Below are positions 42,273 through 52,975 of a DNA stretch of 64,000 bases, piece by piece. The notes under the pieces are model-generated. The model saw nothing but the letters and a program-made list of their open reading frames with translations. It ran no database searches and had not been told where the DNA came from. How positions within the stretch are numbered: position 1 is the stretch's first letter; each line of letters begins with the position of its first letter. Both the position numbers and the translations under genes were made by a program. This DNA comes from Nostoc sp. UCD121 (lineage in GTDB: Bacteria; Cyanobacteriota; Cyanobacteriia; Cyanobacteriales; Nostocaceae), in contig NZ_JACKZS010000008.1 of the NCBI RefSeq assembly GCF_014222285.1, positions 25,041 through 89,040 of the forward strand. The letters run 5' to 3'.

Positions 42273-43856
42273 ATGAATATATTAATCATTTTAGCTGAAG
42301 TCAGCCTCGTAATCTTTGTTTTTTTATTACTGAACTGGCTGGTAAGCAAGTTATTCAAGCTATTTACAAAGACCTCTATATTAAAGAGCGAAGATAGAAG
42401 TATCAAAACCTTGCGTCGGAACATCACAGGGTTATTGTTACTCGCTTTCTTGGTGTCATGTATTTTGATTGTAGGTGCTAATGGTTATCTAGTTTATCGT
42501 GGCGAAAACCTTCAACAATACACCATAGCAATGCTTGAGCGTATTCCATCAGGATTTTGGATAACTCTAGGAATTGGCATAGCTCAGAGCATTGGCACTT
42601 TCATATTAGCCGCGATCGCACTGAAATTTCTGAAATATTGGCTGAAGCTAGCTAGCACTCGCGCCAAGAACTTAGAAAAAAATACTGCCGATGATGAAAG
42701 TATTGATGCTTTCTTTAACGCGCTCTATCACAGAATTAGCGGTGGAATCTGGCTATGGGCTGTCATCTTGTGTGCCCAGTTTCTTAAATTGCCAGCAACG
42801 GTTTCAGAATATTTGTATATTGCACTGCGAATCTATTTAATTATTGCCGTCGGGTTGCTGATTCTCAAAGCAGTCGCGGCGGTAGTTGATTTTCTTGATG
42901 CTCTCAGCGTCAGATACTCCAACCCTGATAACCTCTTAAGATTCTACGATCGCCTCCGACACCTAATACCCTTTTTAAAACGGTGTCTGGAATTTGTAAT
43001 TTATGTCTGCATGGCAACATTGGTGATTCAACAGGTACAGTTAATCGCCAATATTGCAGCTTTTGGCCCGCGAATCATCAAGATCATCGGCATCATCTTC
43101 ATTAGTCGTGTGTTGTTTGAGGTCGTTTACTTACTTGTTGAAGAGGTGCTGTTTAAAGACCGGAATCTAACTGATATTCAAAGAAGTAGACGCTTGACAC
43201 TCGTTCCTCTTTTTCGTAGTTTCTTACAATATTTTGTATACTTTGCTGCTATTATCTCTATTCTCTATACTCTTGACATTGACCCAACTCCTATACTTGC
43301 AGGTGCTGGTATTGCCGGCATAGCTGTAGGTTTAGGGGCACAGACACTGATAAATGATATAGTCTGCGGCTTCTTTATTCTGTTTGAAAACTACTACTTA
43401 GTGGGTGATTATATCGAGGCTGGGAAAGCCGAAGAGAAAGTTGTCGAAGGTGTTGTTGAAGCAATTGAACTCAGAACCACTCGTATTAGACATCCCAATG
43501 GTCAATTGCAGATTATTCGCAATGGAGATATTGGCTCAATTACTAATTATTCTAAACAGTATATCTTTGCAGTAGTAGAAGTTGGTGTGCCCTATAATTC
43601 CAACTTAGCCCATGTGTACAAAGTCATTGAGGAGGTAGGACAACAGTTAAAAACAAACGATCCAGATGTACTTGAAGGTACACAGATAGACGGAGTGGAA
43701 AGCCTTGGAGAATCTAACTTGTTGCTGCGGACATTAACGAAAGTGAAGCCAGGAAAACATCTTCAGATTCAACGGGTTCTTCGGAAGATTTTTACGGATG
43801 CACTACTGCGCGAAGGAATTGTAATTCCCATCCGTGCCGAAAGTGCTGAAGGTTAA
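42273..43856 (+). CDS. MscS-family mechanosensitive ion channel
   Basis: A 527-residue inner membrane channel that would open on hypo-osmotic stress. Six or more hydrophobic helices precede the MscS core. The pore-lining helix is GAGIAGIAVGLGAQTLINDIV (about 348-368), with alternating Gly and Ala as in TM3 of MscS. The beta domain follows with FFILFENYYLVGDYIEAG and the strand TTRIRHPNGQLQIIRNGDIG, then a C-terminal alpha-beta part to EGIVIPIRAESAEG. The residue after the pore, VVEGVVEAI, is typical. It stands alone with no partner. Confidence 0.9.
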   Translation: MNILIILAEVSLVIFVFLLLNWLVSKLFKLFTKTSILKSEDRSIKTLRRNITGLLLLAFLVSCILIVGANGYLVYRGENLQQYTIAMLERIPSGFWITLGIGIAQSIGTFILAAIALKFLKYWLKLASTRAKNLEKNTADDESIDAFFNALYHRISGGIWLWAVILCAQFLKLPATVSEYLYIALRIYLIIAVGLLILKAVAAVVDFLDALSVRYSNPDNLLRFYDRLRHLIPFLKRCLEFVIYVCMATLVIQQVQLIANIAAFGPRIIKIIGIIFISRVLFEVVYLLVEEVLFKDRNLTDIQRSRRLTLVPLFRSFLQYFVYFAAIISILYTLDIDPTPILAGAGIAGIAVGLGAQTLINDIVCGFFILFENYYLVGDYIEAGKAEEKVVEGVVEAIELRTTRIRHPNGQLQIIRNGDIGSITNYSKQYIFAVVEVGVPYNSNLAHVYKVIEEVGQQLKTNDPDVLEGTQIDGVESLGESNLLLRTLTKVKPGKHLQIQRVLRKIFTDALLREGIVIPIRAESAEG

Positions 43857-44279
43857 TTTGGCACTTTATTTTTAACGAGCATTGCGAGTTGGTGTTATAT
43901 CAGGCTGGAAGAAATTTGAAAGCTAGCAAAAATTGTGTCCATTCATACAGCAAAATAGTAACGATTGTTATAGGCTTGAAAAGCCCTTTACTTTTATACT
44001 TTTGGCGAAACTTCACCGCCAAACAAGCACCAGAGCGATAGGAAATTACTTATGACCAAATGCGATTGATAATTATCAAACGTAAATTTGGTTAAGCTGA
44101 ACATATCCCTGTCAGCAGCATAAGTGACATCCTACGCCCTGGTTATCTCTTTTAACTAGACTTAAACAAAAGCAAGCCCCGCATCATAATTGATAATTTC
44201 TATAGCAATATATAGATAACTATGGAATCACTGAGCAAATTAATCAACTCAAGCCATAGTCAAACATTAAATACTAACT
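43857..44279. other. Intergenic region, nothing recognised
   Basis: This 423-base gap lies between convergent genes (MscS on plus, M23 peptidase on minus). It has no ORF with family features and no strong palindrome or T-run, so the terminators for both genes are not evident. Confidence 0.4.
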
Positions 44280-45191
44280 TTATGGTGATTTTGTTAAAGT
44301 ATAAAATTTGTCAGAACGCATTTGAGTGCCATTTCGCCAAACTTCCACTCTTTCAGGGCTGACTAAATAATAAAAACTACCATTATCTGCTCGATATCTG
44401 CCTTTACCAATATTCAAAGCTGCTATTTTTATAGGCTTGCTTGGGTCTTGCTTCAACTGCCCAATATAAAATAACTGGCCATTTTCTTCACAGACCTTTA
44501 CATGAATATTTGCAGTCTCACCATCAATAATGGTAACTCCATTGCACTTAGTATCACTGCTTATAGGTGCAAAACCTATTGGAGGCAATGAAGGTGAAAC
44601 TTGCTTTGCTACAGAGGTTGTCGAGACTGGGCGGTTCGGATTATCCACTTGCTGAATTTTAGAAGCAGGGGAAACACTTGCAGTTAAAGATGTCAATAGA
44701 CGAAGAGGATCAACTGCTATTCGACCATTTGGATGAACTTCAAAATGGAGATGAGGTGCTGTACTATTGCCTGTAGATCCCATCTCAGCAATAATTTGAC
44801 CTTGAATAACCTGTTGATCCTTGCTCACCAGCAAACGGCGATTATGACCATAAACAGTAGTGCTACCGTCAAGATGTTTAATAGTTATGGCATTGCCTAA
44901 CCCCCAATTATCCCAACCTGCTTTTACAACAGTACCCGATGCAGCAGCAACAACTGGAGTTCCAGATGCCCCTGCAATATCAATTCCTTCATGTTGATAT
45001 TTGCGAAAGCCTTGAGAAATAAACCCTTGAGTTGGCCAGATTAAGTTAGAAGCAGGGATAGGAGTTTGCCCAATTGGGGAATCGCTTGCTAGCTGTGTTA
45101 GGGCAGATGTAGTTGTACTTAATACGGCGGTTAAAGATATTAACCCAATTAGTCCATAAGTGCGGTATCGAAAAACGGTAAGTTTTTTCAT
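44280..45191 (-). CDS. Secreted M23 (LytM) metallopeptidase
   Basis: A 303-residue exported protein. MKKLTVFRYRTYGLIGLISLTAVLS-like N-terminus (basic start, hydrophobic core to about residue 25, small residues around 30) fits a signal peptide. The M23 domain (about 50-165) has the zinc ligands in KYQHEGIDI (HxxxD, about 66-72) and HLHFEV (HxH, about 146-150), plus GNAITIKHLDGSTTVYGHN. It should cut peptide cross-links in peptidoglycan. The last 110 residues (KCNGVTIIDGETANIHVKVC onward) hold two Cys that may form a disulfide and resemble no catalytic domain. No gene around it tells its role. Confidence 0.9.
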   Translation of the reverse strand: MKKLTVFRYRTYGLIGLISLTAVLSTTTSALTQLASDSPIGQTPIPASNLIWPTQGFISQGFRKYQHEGIDIAGASGTPVVAAASGTVVKAGWDNWGLGNAITIKHLDGSTTVYGHNRRLLVSKDQQVIQGQIIAEMGSTGNSTAPHLHFEVHPNGRIAVDPLRLLTSLTASVSPASKIQQVDNPNRPVSTTSVAKQVSPSLPPIGFAPISSDTKCNGVTIIDGETANIHVKVCEENGQLFYIGQLKQDPSKPIKIAALNIGKGRYRADNGSFYYLVSPERVEVWRNGTQMRSDKFYTLTKSP

Positions 45192-45510
45192 AATTGCAAG
45201 CCTATTAAAACAATAATTCAGATATAGGACTCATATTTGATTTCTGAAAAAATTCAGTACAACTCAAAGAGCCTTCTTGCCTATTGCCTCCTACACAAAT
45301 AAGTTTAGAAATCAAAGACGCTCGATAGCGCAGCGTAAAGCCTGCGGCATGGCTTCGCTTAGAGCGATGCAGGAGCGTCTGACTCGCTACCGCTTCGCTA
45401 TCGGATTGCCATAGTTTCTGATTATTTGCTGTTTCAAGCTAACTCGGAAAATATCAGGAAGTTTAGCAGATATGTTATTTCTAAGACCTTAGCCAGACAC
45501 TTCCATGCTA
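45192..45510. repeat. Intergenic region with REP-like inverted repeats
   Basis: The gap upstream of the M23 gene contains a block at 45318-45405 with GATAGCGCAGCGTAAAGC, GCGGCATGGCTTCGCTTAGA and ACTCGCTACCGCTTCGCTAT. GATAGCG and CGCTATC face each other across about 75 bases, giving a long imperfect hairpin. The unit resembles the REP-like sequences at 20480 and 24760. Confidence 0.55.
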
Positions 45511-45517
45511 AAAGTAT

Positions 45518-45612
45518 AATAAACATTTCAGAAATCAAATATGTTTTATCCAGAACCCTTGTAGAGACGTAGCATTGCTACGTCTCTACATTTATTTTCG
45601 AAGATGTCTAAT
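45518..45612. mobile_element. MITE-like element, copy A
   Basis: This 95-base segment aligns along its whole length with 52976-53072: AGAAAT-AAATATG, ACCCTTG, a central palindrome, and TTTTCG-AGATGTCTAAT. The right end reads AAGATGTCTAAT; the left end AATAAACATTTC is a decayed inverted copy. The central arms are GTAGAGACGTAGCA and complement. Size, ends and lack of ORF fit a MITE. Confidence 0.65.
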
Positions 45613-45818
45613 ATCTGCTCCGTATGCCAGTTATCGACGCATCGAATGGCGGCATACGTTTATCAATTGCTAGAGTGTTGGGTTTCAAACCCCCAATGTT
45701 GTGTCAGCTTTCTGCTTTCTTACGAGAGTTCAGTGGCTTCAATTTAGGAGGGGTCGAATCCTATAAGTAATATTGCTCCTGCTTTGTCTGCGACACGCTG
45801 CGCGATCTGCCTTCTGCC

Positions 45819-46256
45819 TCAAACCTTAGTGTAATTATCGATTACTTTGGCTAAGTCTGGAATAGCTTCTTCTACGTGCTTTTTGGCTGAACCGCGAAGT
45901 TTTTCATAGGTTCCTCGCACGATTTGGCGCTTGGCATTCTTGGCTCTAGCATCAGTGACACCCAGTAGCGCATCTGCCGTATGAGAGCGATTTGCACTCA
46001 GGTGTCCAATTGGATCGCCTTTCTGTACACCTTCACTCCAGATGGGATCAAGTGCGGTGAAGCACTGCGGCAGGATCTGCTCAACTACGTAGGGGATATA
46101 TCCTGGCTTGACTCCTTTAAGAGCAGCGAAGGCAGTTTTCAAAGCGATACCGCTCATACCTGACTTGGATGCAAGCTGTACTTCTATCATGTTGCAACAT
46201 TCATCTACGACCATTGCTTTTTTGGTCGGGTTCAAAAGTCCTTCGCTAAGTCCCAT
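45819..46256 (-). CDS. Conserved protein of unknown function
   Basis: I cannot name its family with confidence (a DUF6918-like label is possible). The 145-residue protein is soluble and mostly helical, starting MGLSEGLLNPTKKAMVVDEC with a Cys pair and continuing GMSGIALKTAFAALKGVKPG and VVEQILPQCFTALDPIWSEG. It ends in a basic helix. ATG 46256 gives a well-formed N-terminus. Downstream to the left lies a stretch without genes; to the right, 250 bases away and on the same strand, is the RND pump. Nothing points to a function. Confidence 0.7.
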   Translation of the reverse strand: MGLSEGLLNPTKKAMVVDECCNMIEVQLASKSGMSGIALKTAFAALKGVKPGYIPYVVEQILPQCFTALDPIWSEGVQKGDPIGHLSANRSHTADALLGVTDARAKNAKRQIVRGTYEKLRGSAKKHVEEAIPDLAKVIDNYTKV

Positions 46257-46508
46257 TTCACTTTTCCTTATCTCAGTACTTAATTTCTATTCGACTAACT
46301 TTTTTAGCAAGCAGGAAATTACAAAAAATGGTAACAGAGTTAGAGGATGTTATGAACATCACTTTCTGACTACTGAAGGCTTCGTCCATAGCGCAATATG
46401 CTTGAGTTAAGGCTTGATTCTCTCTAACCCTCCTTAAAAAGGAGGGAATTAGAGCAAGCCTTGCGTTTACACGGTAGAGTTGGCAGAAAAGAGACAGGAT
46501 AGTAAAAA

Positions 46509-49500
46509 TCAGGTTATTCCGTCCTGCTGAGACCTAAGTTGTGTATCTGGCTGAGTTATGCCAGTAGGTAAAGTTTCATGTCCAGATCCCGAAGTTTCAT
46601 TAGGATAATCCGGAGGTTTTGAGCCACCCGATCGCTTCCGAGAAAATATCGCCTGAGCTAGGGTCTTGACTAAGATATACAAAATTGGCACCAAGAACAA
46701 ACTCAAGAATGTTGAAAGCAGCAACCCTCCAAAGAGCGCTGTTCCTAAAGACCAACGGCTACTGGCTCCAGCCCCTTGAGAGATCACCAAGGGCAAAAAT
46801 CCTAACAGCGCTGCAAAAGAAGTCATTAAGATGGGTCGCAGACGTTCTTGTCCCGCTTTCACCGCCGCGCGTGTGTAGCTCATACCTTGCTCATGCAGCT
46901 GATTGGCAAATTCTACGACTAAAATCGCGTTTTTTGCAGCTAGACCAATCAAAGTTACTAGACCCACTTGGCAATAGATATCATCCACTACTTTGGGGAA
47001 GAGACTACCTGCCATGAAAATATTGGAACGTAGCCAAATCGCCGTCATCGCTCCCAAAACTGCTAGGGGAACTGTCAGCAAAATAATGATTGGGTCAACA
47101 TAGCTTTCATACTGAGCCGCCAACACCAGAAAGACAATAACGATCGCTAAAGCAAAAATCAAGCCTGTAGCTCCCCCTGATTTCTTCTCCTGGAGATAAG
47201 TCCCTGTCCACTCATAACCAAACCCTTGAGGTAAAACCTCTGCTGCTACTTGCTCCATCGCTTTAATCGCCTCTCCAGAACTAGAACCGGAAGCAGGAGC
47301 GCCCTGGACTTTGATTGATCGGTACAAGTTATAGTGGGCGATGGTTTTCGGCCCCACAAAGGGAGTCACTTTCACCAAACTGCTCAACGGAATCATCGCC
47401 CCGTTTGCAGAGCGAACATAGAGTTTGCCAATATCATCTGGATTAGAGCGGAAAACCCCATCTGCTTGAACGTATACTCGATACTGTCGCTGTCCTTGGA
47501 CAAAGTTATTTACATATTGCGACCCCAAGTAAGTTTGCAACGCTCCAAAGATGTCGTTAATCTCTACATTGAGAGCTTTGGCTTGGTTGCGGTTTACCTG
47601 AATGTCAAATTGGGGAGTGTCTGCGGTGAACTGAGTGAAAACTCGTTGTAAAACAGGCTTTTTATTTGCGGCTGCAATAAATTTTTGAGCAGTCTCAACT
47701 AGGGTTTCAATCGGCGCACTTCCAGTTCGGTCTTGAATGATAAACTCAAAACCACCTGTACTACTTAACCCTCTAACCGGAGGAGCATTCACTGCGATCG
47801 CTCTAGCTTCTGTAATTGCCGAGAGCTTTTTGTTCAGCCTCTGAAGTATGCCATAGACAGACTCAGATTCTTTAGCTCTTTCTTTCCAGGGTTTCAGGTT
47901 AGCAAAGGCAATACCTAAATTAGAAGCATTACCATCGAAACCAAAGCCACTGATCATAAAACTAGCTTTAACTTCGGGAGCTGATGTTACTTCTTTGACA
48001 ACCCGATCCATAACAGATTCGGTGTACTTCAAAGAAACCCCATCTGGCCCTTGGACAATTACAAAGAAGTAACCCTGATCTTCCTCTGGAATAAACCCGG
48101 TAGGAACTGCTCTGTACATTAAAACCGTTGCTACTAAACCAGTGATGAAAACCCCAATTACAATCGGTTTGACATGAGTAAGGTAGCTAACAAACCCAAC
48201 ATATCGCCGTGTGAACCAAGAAAATCCCCGATTAAATTGCGTAAAGAACCAACCTAAAGGGCCCCGTGCAGTCTGAGCAGGGCGCATGAGGATAGCTGCC
48301 ATACTTGGGGAGAATGTTAAAGCATTGAAGGTGGAAATGGCAATGGAGCAAGCAACGGTTAACGCAAATTGTTTGTAGACAATCCCTGTAGTGCCTGGAA
48401 TGAATGCAACGGGAATGAATACCGCCATGAGTACAAGTGAAGTGGCAATGATTGCCCCAGTCAACTCCTTCATCGCTTCGACAGCCGCGTCAAAGGGCCT
48501 CATGCCCTGCTCCAGTTTGACTGCAACTGCCTCCACTACAATAATGGCATCATCAACAACGATCCCGATCGCTAAAACAAAACCAAATAAGGTCAGTGTA
48601 TTAATCTGAAATCCTAAAACCAAGAGAGCCGCGCATGTCCCAATCAGGGAAACGGGGATCGCAACAGTGGGAATAATCGTAGTACGCCAATCTTGCAAAA
48701 AGACGAAAATTACCAAGACCACCAGGATAATCGCCTCAACCAAAGTGTGCAGAACTTCTTCTAAAGAAATTTCCACAAATGGAGTGGTATCAAATGCCAA
48801 CTGTGCTTTTAGTCCAGGTGGAAAACTCTTCTCCAACGCTACAATCTTTTCTTCAACAGCATGAGCAACATCTAGGGCATTACTACCCGGAAGTTGATAT
48901 ATCCCCAAACCCACGGCTGCCTTGGGAGCATGTCCTGGGATGGTAAATTTGGCATCAGCAAGATAGTTTTCTGCTCCTAGCTCAACTCGACCGACATCTC
49001 TGACTTTAACTAGGGTGCTATTCGTAGTGCTATTGCTAGTACTATTAATGCCACCTTGACTCACCTTCAGCACCATATCTTCAAATTCAGCCGCATCTTT
49101 AAATCGACTGGTTGCCCGTAAAGCAAATTCAAAGCTTTGATTGTCTGGTGCTGGCTCCTTACCAATTGCCCCTGCGCCCACCTGAATATTTTGTTGTTGC
49201 AGGGCAGTTGTGACATCTTGAGGAGTTAATTGATGTTGGGCAAGCTTGTTGGGATCGAGCCAAAGACGCATGGCATATTTGCGTTCCCCAAAAACCCTGG
49301 CACTTCCTACACCAGGAAGTCGTTTGATTTGATCGAGAATATAAAGATCGACATAATTACTGATAAAAATGTTGTCATACTCATTATTTTCTGAGTAAAA
49401 CCCATAAACCAGAAGGAGACTGCTTGATGCCGTTTCAACGGTGACACCTGTTCTTTGAACAGTATCTGGCAATTGAGGTGAAGCAAGTGCTTCTTTATTT

Positions 49501-49826
49501 TGAACGTTTACTTGAGCAATATCGCTATTAACATTAGTTGGGAAGGAGACAGTTATATTGCTCGAACCATCATTACCTGTGTTAGAAGATATATAAGATA
49601 CATCTTTAACACCATTAATTTGTCGCTCGATAATGTTGGTGACAGTGTTTTCTGTTGTTTGAGCATCCGCACCAATATTGTTGGAGCTAACGGTGATTTG
49701 CACCGGAGCGAGATCCGGTAGCTGAGAAATTGGCAGGATGGGAATACAAATGCTTCCCAGCAGCAAGATGATAAACGTACAGACTGTAGTTAAGACTGGA
49801 CGTTTGATAAAGGTGTTGACAAACAT
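46509..49826 (-). CDS. RND efflux transporter, HAE1 (AcrB/MexB-like) family
   Basis: A 1105-residue inner-membrane drug/proton antiporter; homologues are about 1040-1070, and the extra length is a low-complexity tail. The start FIKRPVLTTVCTFIILLLGS is the first helix. The proton-relay residues are present: GIVVDDAIIVVEAV (Asp pair in TM4, about 405) and GLAAKNAILVVEFA (Lys in TM10, about 965). PVAFIPGTTGIVYKQFALTV is typical. Two porter and docking modules lie in the loops. The C-terminal 40 residues (RKRSGGSKPPDYPNETSGSG) are Ser/Gly/Pro-rich. No membrane-fusion partner or TolC gene adjoins, which is unusual for HAE1 pumps. Confidence 0.93.
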   Translation of the reverse strand: MFVNTFIKRPVLTTVCTFIILLLGSICIPILPISQLPDLAPVQITVSSNNIGADAQTTENTVTNIIERQINGVKDVSYISSNTGNDGSSNITVSFPTNVNSDIAQVNVQNKEALASPQLPDTVQRTGVTVETASSSLLLVYGFYSENNEYDNIFISNYVDLYILDQIKRLPGVGSARVFGERKYAMRLWLDPNKLAQHQLTPQDVTTALQQQNIQVGAGAIGKEPAPDNQSFEFALRATSRFKDAAEFEDMVLKVSQGGINSTSNSTTNSTLVKVRDVGRVELGAENYLADAKFTIPGHAPKAAVGLGIYQLPGSNALDVAHAVEEKIVALEKSFPPGLKAQLAFDTTPFVEISLEEVLHTLVEAIILVVLVIFVFLQDWRTTIIPTVAIPVSLIGTCAALLVLGFQINTLTLFGFVLAIGIVVDDAIIVVEAVAVKLEQGMRPFDAAVEAMKELTGAIIATSLVLMAVFIPVAFIPGTTGIVYKQFALTVACSIAISTFNALTFSPSMAAILMRPAQTARGPLGWFFTQFNRGFSWFTRRYVGFVSYLTHVKPIVIGVFITGLVATVLMYRAVPTGFIPEEDQGYFFVIVQGPDGVSLKYTESVMDRVVKEVTSAPEVKASFMISGFGFDGNASNLGIAFANLKPWKERAKESESVYGILQRLNKKLSAITEARAIAVNAPPVRGLSSTGGFEFIIQDRTGSAPIETLVETAQKFIAAANKKPVLQRVFTQFTADTPQFDIQVNRNQAKALNVEINDIFGALQTYLGSQYVNNFVQGQRQYRVYVQADGVFRSNPDDIGKLYVRSANGAMIPLSSLVKVTPFVGPKTIAHYNLYRSIKVQGAPASGSSSGEAIKAMEQVAAEVLPQGFGYEWTGTYLQEKKSGGATGLIFALAIVIVFLVLAAQYESYVDPIIILLTVPLAVLGAMTAIWLRSNIFMAGSLFPKVVDDIYCQVGLVTLIGLAAKNAILVVEFANQLHEQGMSYTRAAVKAGQERLRPILMTSFAALLGFLPLVISQGAGASSRWSLGTALFGGLLLSTFLSLFLVPILYILVKTLAQAIFSRKRSGGSKPPDYPNETSGSGHETLPTGITQPDTQLRSQQDGIT

Positions 49827-50505
49827 AAATCCAGGAATAAAGGAAATTTTAAAACTGGTTCGTAAGTTAGTAGCTTTTTATTAATATAAGGATTTATTAA
49901 GGTTTAGTGTTGGCGATCGCGCAAAATTGAGGATTGGGACTGGAGCATTGGTGTCAACTTAAGCCTTGGCGAATGGAATAGAGCCTCCGGCACGCTGACG
50001 CGTATGCAGGAGTACGCAGAGTACGCAGCCCTACAGGCATCCGCCTGCGCGGACTAAGGTCAAATCAAGGTTTTGAAACCCACGGAGGTGGGTTTTGTTT
50101 GTGTAGACGCGGTTTATAACCGCCCGTTTCGCTTATCTTAAGAGTGCCCTTTGACGGGTAAAGGCACGATCGCTATTTTTCAGCGAGTCAAGACTAATCA
50201 CTAATTCTGGCTAAATTACAATGCAGTTTTCTGCAATCTTACATACACGTTCATGTATATGTGGATGCTAAATCTTGCATATAAGAATGCATAAAAGGTG
50301 AAGGACTAATTTTGGTAATTTTTTTATTCTGTATTTTGTGCATGAGTTTGTAACTTTAGTTATAAGCATAATCACACCAATGGGCAAAATACGAAGCTAT
50401 AAGGGCTTTTACTTCTGCTTGTATTTAGTAAAAACCTAGCTATATTTATTTTCTCCAAAATACTTGAAATAACTATTTAGTTCTGATTTTGAAAAAGAGA
50501 AACTG
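49827..50505. other. Intergenic region between divergent RND and RTX protease genes
   Basis: The 680-base gap should hold both promoters. It includes a REP-like stretch (about 49985-50050, GCCTCCGGCACGCTGACGCG, GTACGCAGAGTACGCAG) and a hairpin AAACCCACGGAGGTGGGTTT at 50077-50097 followed by TGTTT and GTAGACGCGGTTTATAACCG, a motif I recall as multi-copy in Nostoc genomes. The last 280 bases before 50506 are AT-rich. A GAAAAAGAGA element seven bases upstream of the ATG is a weak ribosome site. Confidence 0.5.
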
Positions 50506-52851
50506 ATGTCAAATTTTGTTGGTTCGACTGGTGGTGTTACTAAAACTGGTTCAATCTATGTAGACAGTTTACTATGGGGCAGTCGTTGGAAAGTTGAAAA
50601 CGACAATAGAAAAATTACTTATTCCTTTATTGATAATAAGTCTTGGGATTACAAATTCGAGAACGCCGAAATAAATGCTTTTACTAAGGCAGTACAGTCC
50701 TGGTCTAATGTGGCTAACTTCCAGCTAGAGTATTCTGGTTTTAATGATCCTCAAGCTGAGTTAACTTTTCATAGTGTTGATTCTTCTATTTTTGGTAGAG
50801 ATGGTGTACTAGGTCAAGCATCGCCGCCAGGAGTATCTTTTGACCAGTTTGGGGAAGGAGATGTTCTAATTAACTGGGAGTTTTATCAAGACGATTTTGA
50901 TGCAAATCTCTTAGTTGGTAGCTACTATTACAACACTTTTGTTCACGAAATTGGTCATGCTCTGGGATTAGCCCATCCTCACGATAATGGAGGAAGTTCT
51001 TCTATCTTTCCTGGTGTTGACAACGCTGAAGATGCTGGCGACTTGAATCTCAATCAGTTTGTAACGACAATCATGTCTTACGTTGATATTCAAAGTTCTT
51101 ATTCTCCTGGGTATGACGCGAATTGGGGATTTGCTGCCGGGCCAATGGCATTTGATATCGCAGCCATCCAACATATTTACGGTATAAATCGGACATACAA
51201 CACAGGTAATAACGTCTATTTGCTTCCATCCTCTAATGGTGCAGGAACTTATTGGTCTTCTATTTGGGATGCAGGCGGAACAGATACCATATCTGGTCAA
51301 GGGGCAAGTAATTCAGTCGTCATCAACTTGAACAATGCTACTTTGAGGAATAACGACCCTAATGCTGGCGGCTTCTTTAGTCAAGTTGTTGGCGTTAAAG
51401 GAGGATTTACGATCGCTAACTCCCAAGGAGGTATATCTGTTATTGAAAATGCCATCGGAAGCAACTTTAATGACACTCTAACGGGGAATGAATACAACAA
51501 TTATCTCTCTGGCCAAGGCGGGAACGATGTCATCGATGGAAAAGCTGGAAATGACAGTCTCGATGGCGGCGCTGGCAATGACACTCTCTATGGTGGTGCT
51601 GGTAATGATACCCTCAATGGCGGTACTGGCAATAATAGTCTCTATGGCGGCACTGGCAACGATCGCTATATTATCACTAGTGATAATTACTACACTATCT
51701 ATGAAAACGCTAATGAAGGTACAGATACAGTTGCGTCTTCCTTTACCTTTAACTTAGGCCCAGCTAATTTAGAAAACCTCATTCTCACAGGCACATCTGC
51801 AATCAACGGCACTGGTAACAGTCTCAACAACACAATTACAGGTAACGATGCTAACAATCAACTCAATGGTGGTGCTGGCAATGACACCCTATATGGTGGT
51901 GCTGGCAATGATAATTTAGTTGGTGATGGGGTTAACAACCAAACTAAGACCTTTAGCAATACCTCTGCTATCAATATCCCTGACTTATCCACAATTAAAT
52001 CTAATCTAGCCGTCAGTGGTTTAAGTGGGTCAATTGCTGATGTCAACATCACTTTAAATATTAGCCACACTTGGGATTCTGACTTAGATGTATTCCTGAT
52101 TAGTCCAACAGGCACTCGCGTTGAGTTGTTTACTGATGTAGGGAGTAGTGGAACTAATTTTACCAACACGACATTGGATGATGAGGCCGCAACATCAATT
52201 ACAGTTGGGACTGCTCCTTTTACCGGCAGTTTCAAACCAGAAAAGCTGCTATCTGCTTTTGATACTCAAAACCCAAATGGAACTTGGAAACTAGAGGTCA
52301 CGGATGATGAAAGTTTAATTACTGGTAGGCTTAATAGTTGGTCGCTACAATTGACAACTCAAACAGTTGATGTTGGGAATGATCTTCTTGACGCGGGTAC
52401 GGGGAATGATACCCTGACCGGTGGTGCAGGCAATGACACCCTCAATGGTGGCGCTGGGATTGACACCCTCAATGCTGGTAGTGGTAATGACATCCTGGTT
52501 GGTGGTGCTGGCAACGATACACTTACAGGTAGTACAGGAAGCGATCGCTTTACTTTCAACTCTCGTAGCGAAGGAATCGACCGGATTACTGATTTTAGCG
52601 TCCTAGATGATACGATTTTTGTCTCTGCGGCTGGTTTTGCTGGAGGGCTAGTTGCTAATGCGGCGATCGCTGCTAATCAATTTTTCATTGGTTCGGCAGC
52701 AAATACAAGCAGCCAAAGATTTATTTACGACAAAGGTAATGGTTCTCTCTTCTTCGATCAAGATGGCATAGGAGCGATCGCTAAAATTCAAATTGCTACA
52801 CTCAATACCGGATTGTCCCTGAGTAATGCAGATATTTTCGTTGCTGCTTAA
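50506..52851 (+). CDS. Serralysin-like RTX metalloprotease with an internal P-domain
   Basis: The 781-residue protein has an M10B catalytic domain (1-240) with zinc motif [14 protein letters not shown] (about 147-160) and Met-turn TIMSYVD (about 190). No N-terminal signal peptide is seen, as expected for type I secretion. A serralysin-type C-terminal section (about 240-330) leads to RTX nonapeptides (GGxGNDxLx, about 335-390 and again 445-475). A proprotein-convertase P-domain (about 480-617; [34 protein letters not shown]) follows. More RTX repeats (622-680) and a C-terminal secretion-type tail to 781 close it. Calcium binding, secretion by an ABC/HlyD/TolC system and extracellular proteolysis are inferred. 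No secretion genes adjoin. Confidence 0.92.
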   Translation: MSNFVGSTGGVTKTGSIYVDSLLWGSRWKVENDNRKITYSFIDNKSWDYKFENAEINAFTKAVQSWSNVANFQLEYSGFNDPQAELTFHSVDSSIFGRDGVLGQASPPGVSFDQFGEGDVLINWEFYQDDFDANLLVGSYYYNTFVHEIGHALGLAHPHDNGGSSSIFPGVDNAEDAGDLNLNQFVTTIMSYVDIQSSYSPGYDANWGFAAGPMAFDIAAIQHIYGINRTYNTGNNVYLLPSSNGAGTYWSSIWDAGGTDTISGQGASNSVVINLNNATLRNNDPNAGGFFSQVVGVKGGFTIANSQGGISVIENAIGSNFNDTLTGNEYNNYLSGQGGNDVIDGKAGNDSLDGGAGNDTLYGGAGNDTLNGGTGNNSLYGGTGNDRYIITSDNYYTIYENANEGTDTVASSFTFNLGPANLENLILTGTSAINGTGNSLNNTITGNDANNQLNGGAGNDTLYGGAGNDNLVGDGVNNQTKTFSNTSAINIPDLSTIKSNLAVSGLSGSIADVNITLNISHTWDSDLDVFLISPTGTRVELFTDVGSSGTNFTNTTLDDEAATSITVGTAPFTGSFKPEKLLSAFDTQNPNGTWKLEVTDDESLITGRLNSWSLQLTTQTVDVGNDLLDAGTGNDTLTGGAGNDTLNGGAGIDTLNAGSGNDILVGGAGNDTLTGSTGSDRFTFNSRSEGIDRITDFSVLDDTIFVSAAGFAGGLVANAAIAANQFFIGSAANTSSQRFIYDKGNGSLFFDQDGIGAIAKIQIATLNTGLSLSNADIFVAA

Positions 52852-52975
52852 GTATTTATGAATCATCTACGCTATAGTTTTGTATACAGCGTAGACTTAG
52901 TTAATCACAGGGGTTGCCCAAACTTAGATTTCGAGGCAACACAAGCCTTTGGGCTTAACAAGAGTGCCATTTGCT

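Noticed and set aside
45655..45780. tRNA-like arms (GTTGGGTTTCAAACCC and GGGGTCGAATCC)
   Set aside because: No acceptor stem or complete cloverleaf can be drawn around them.
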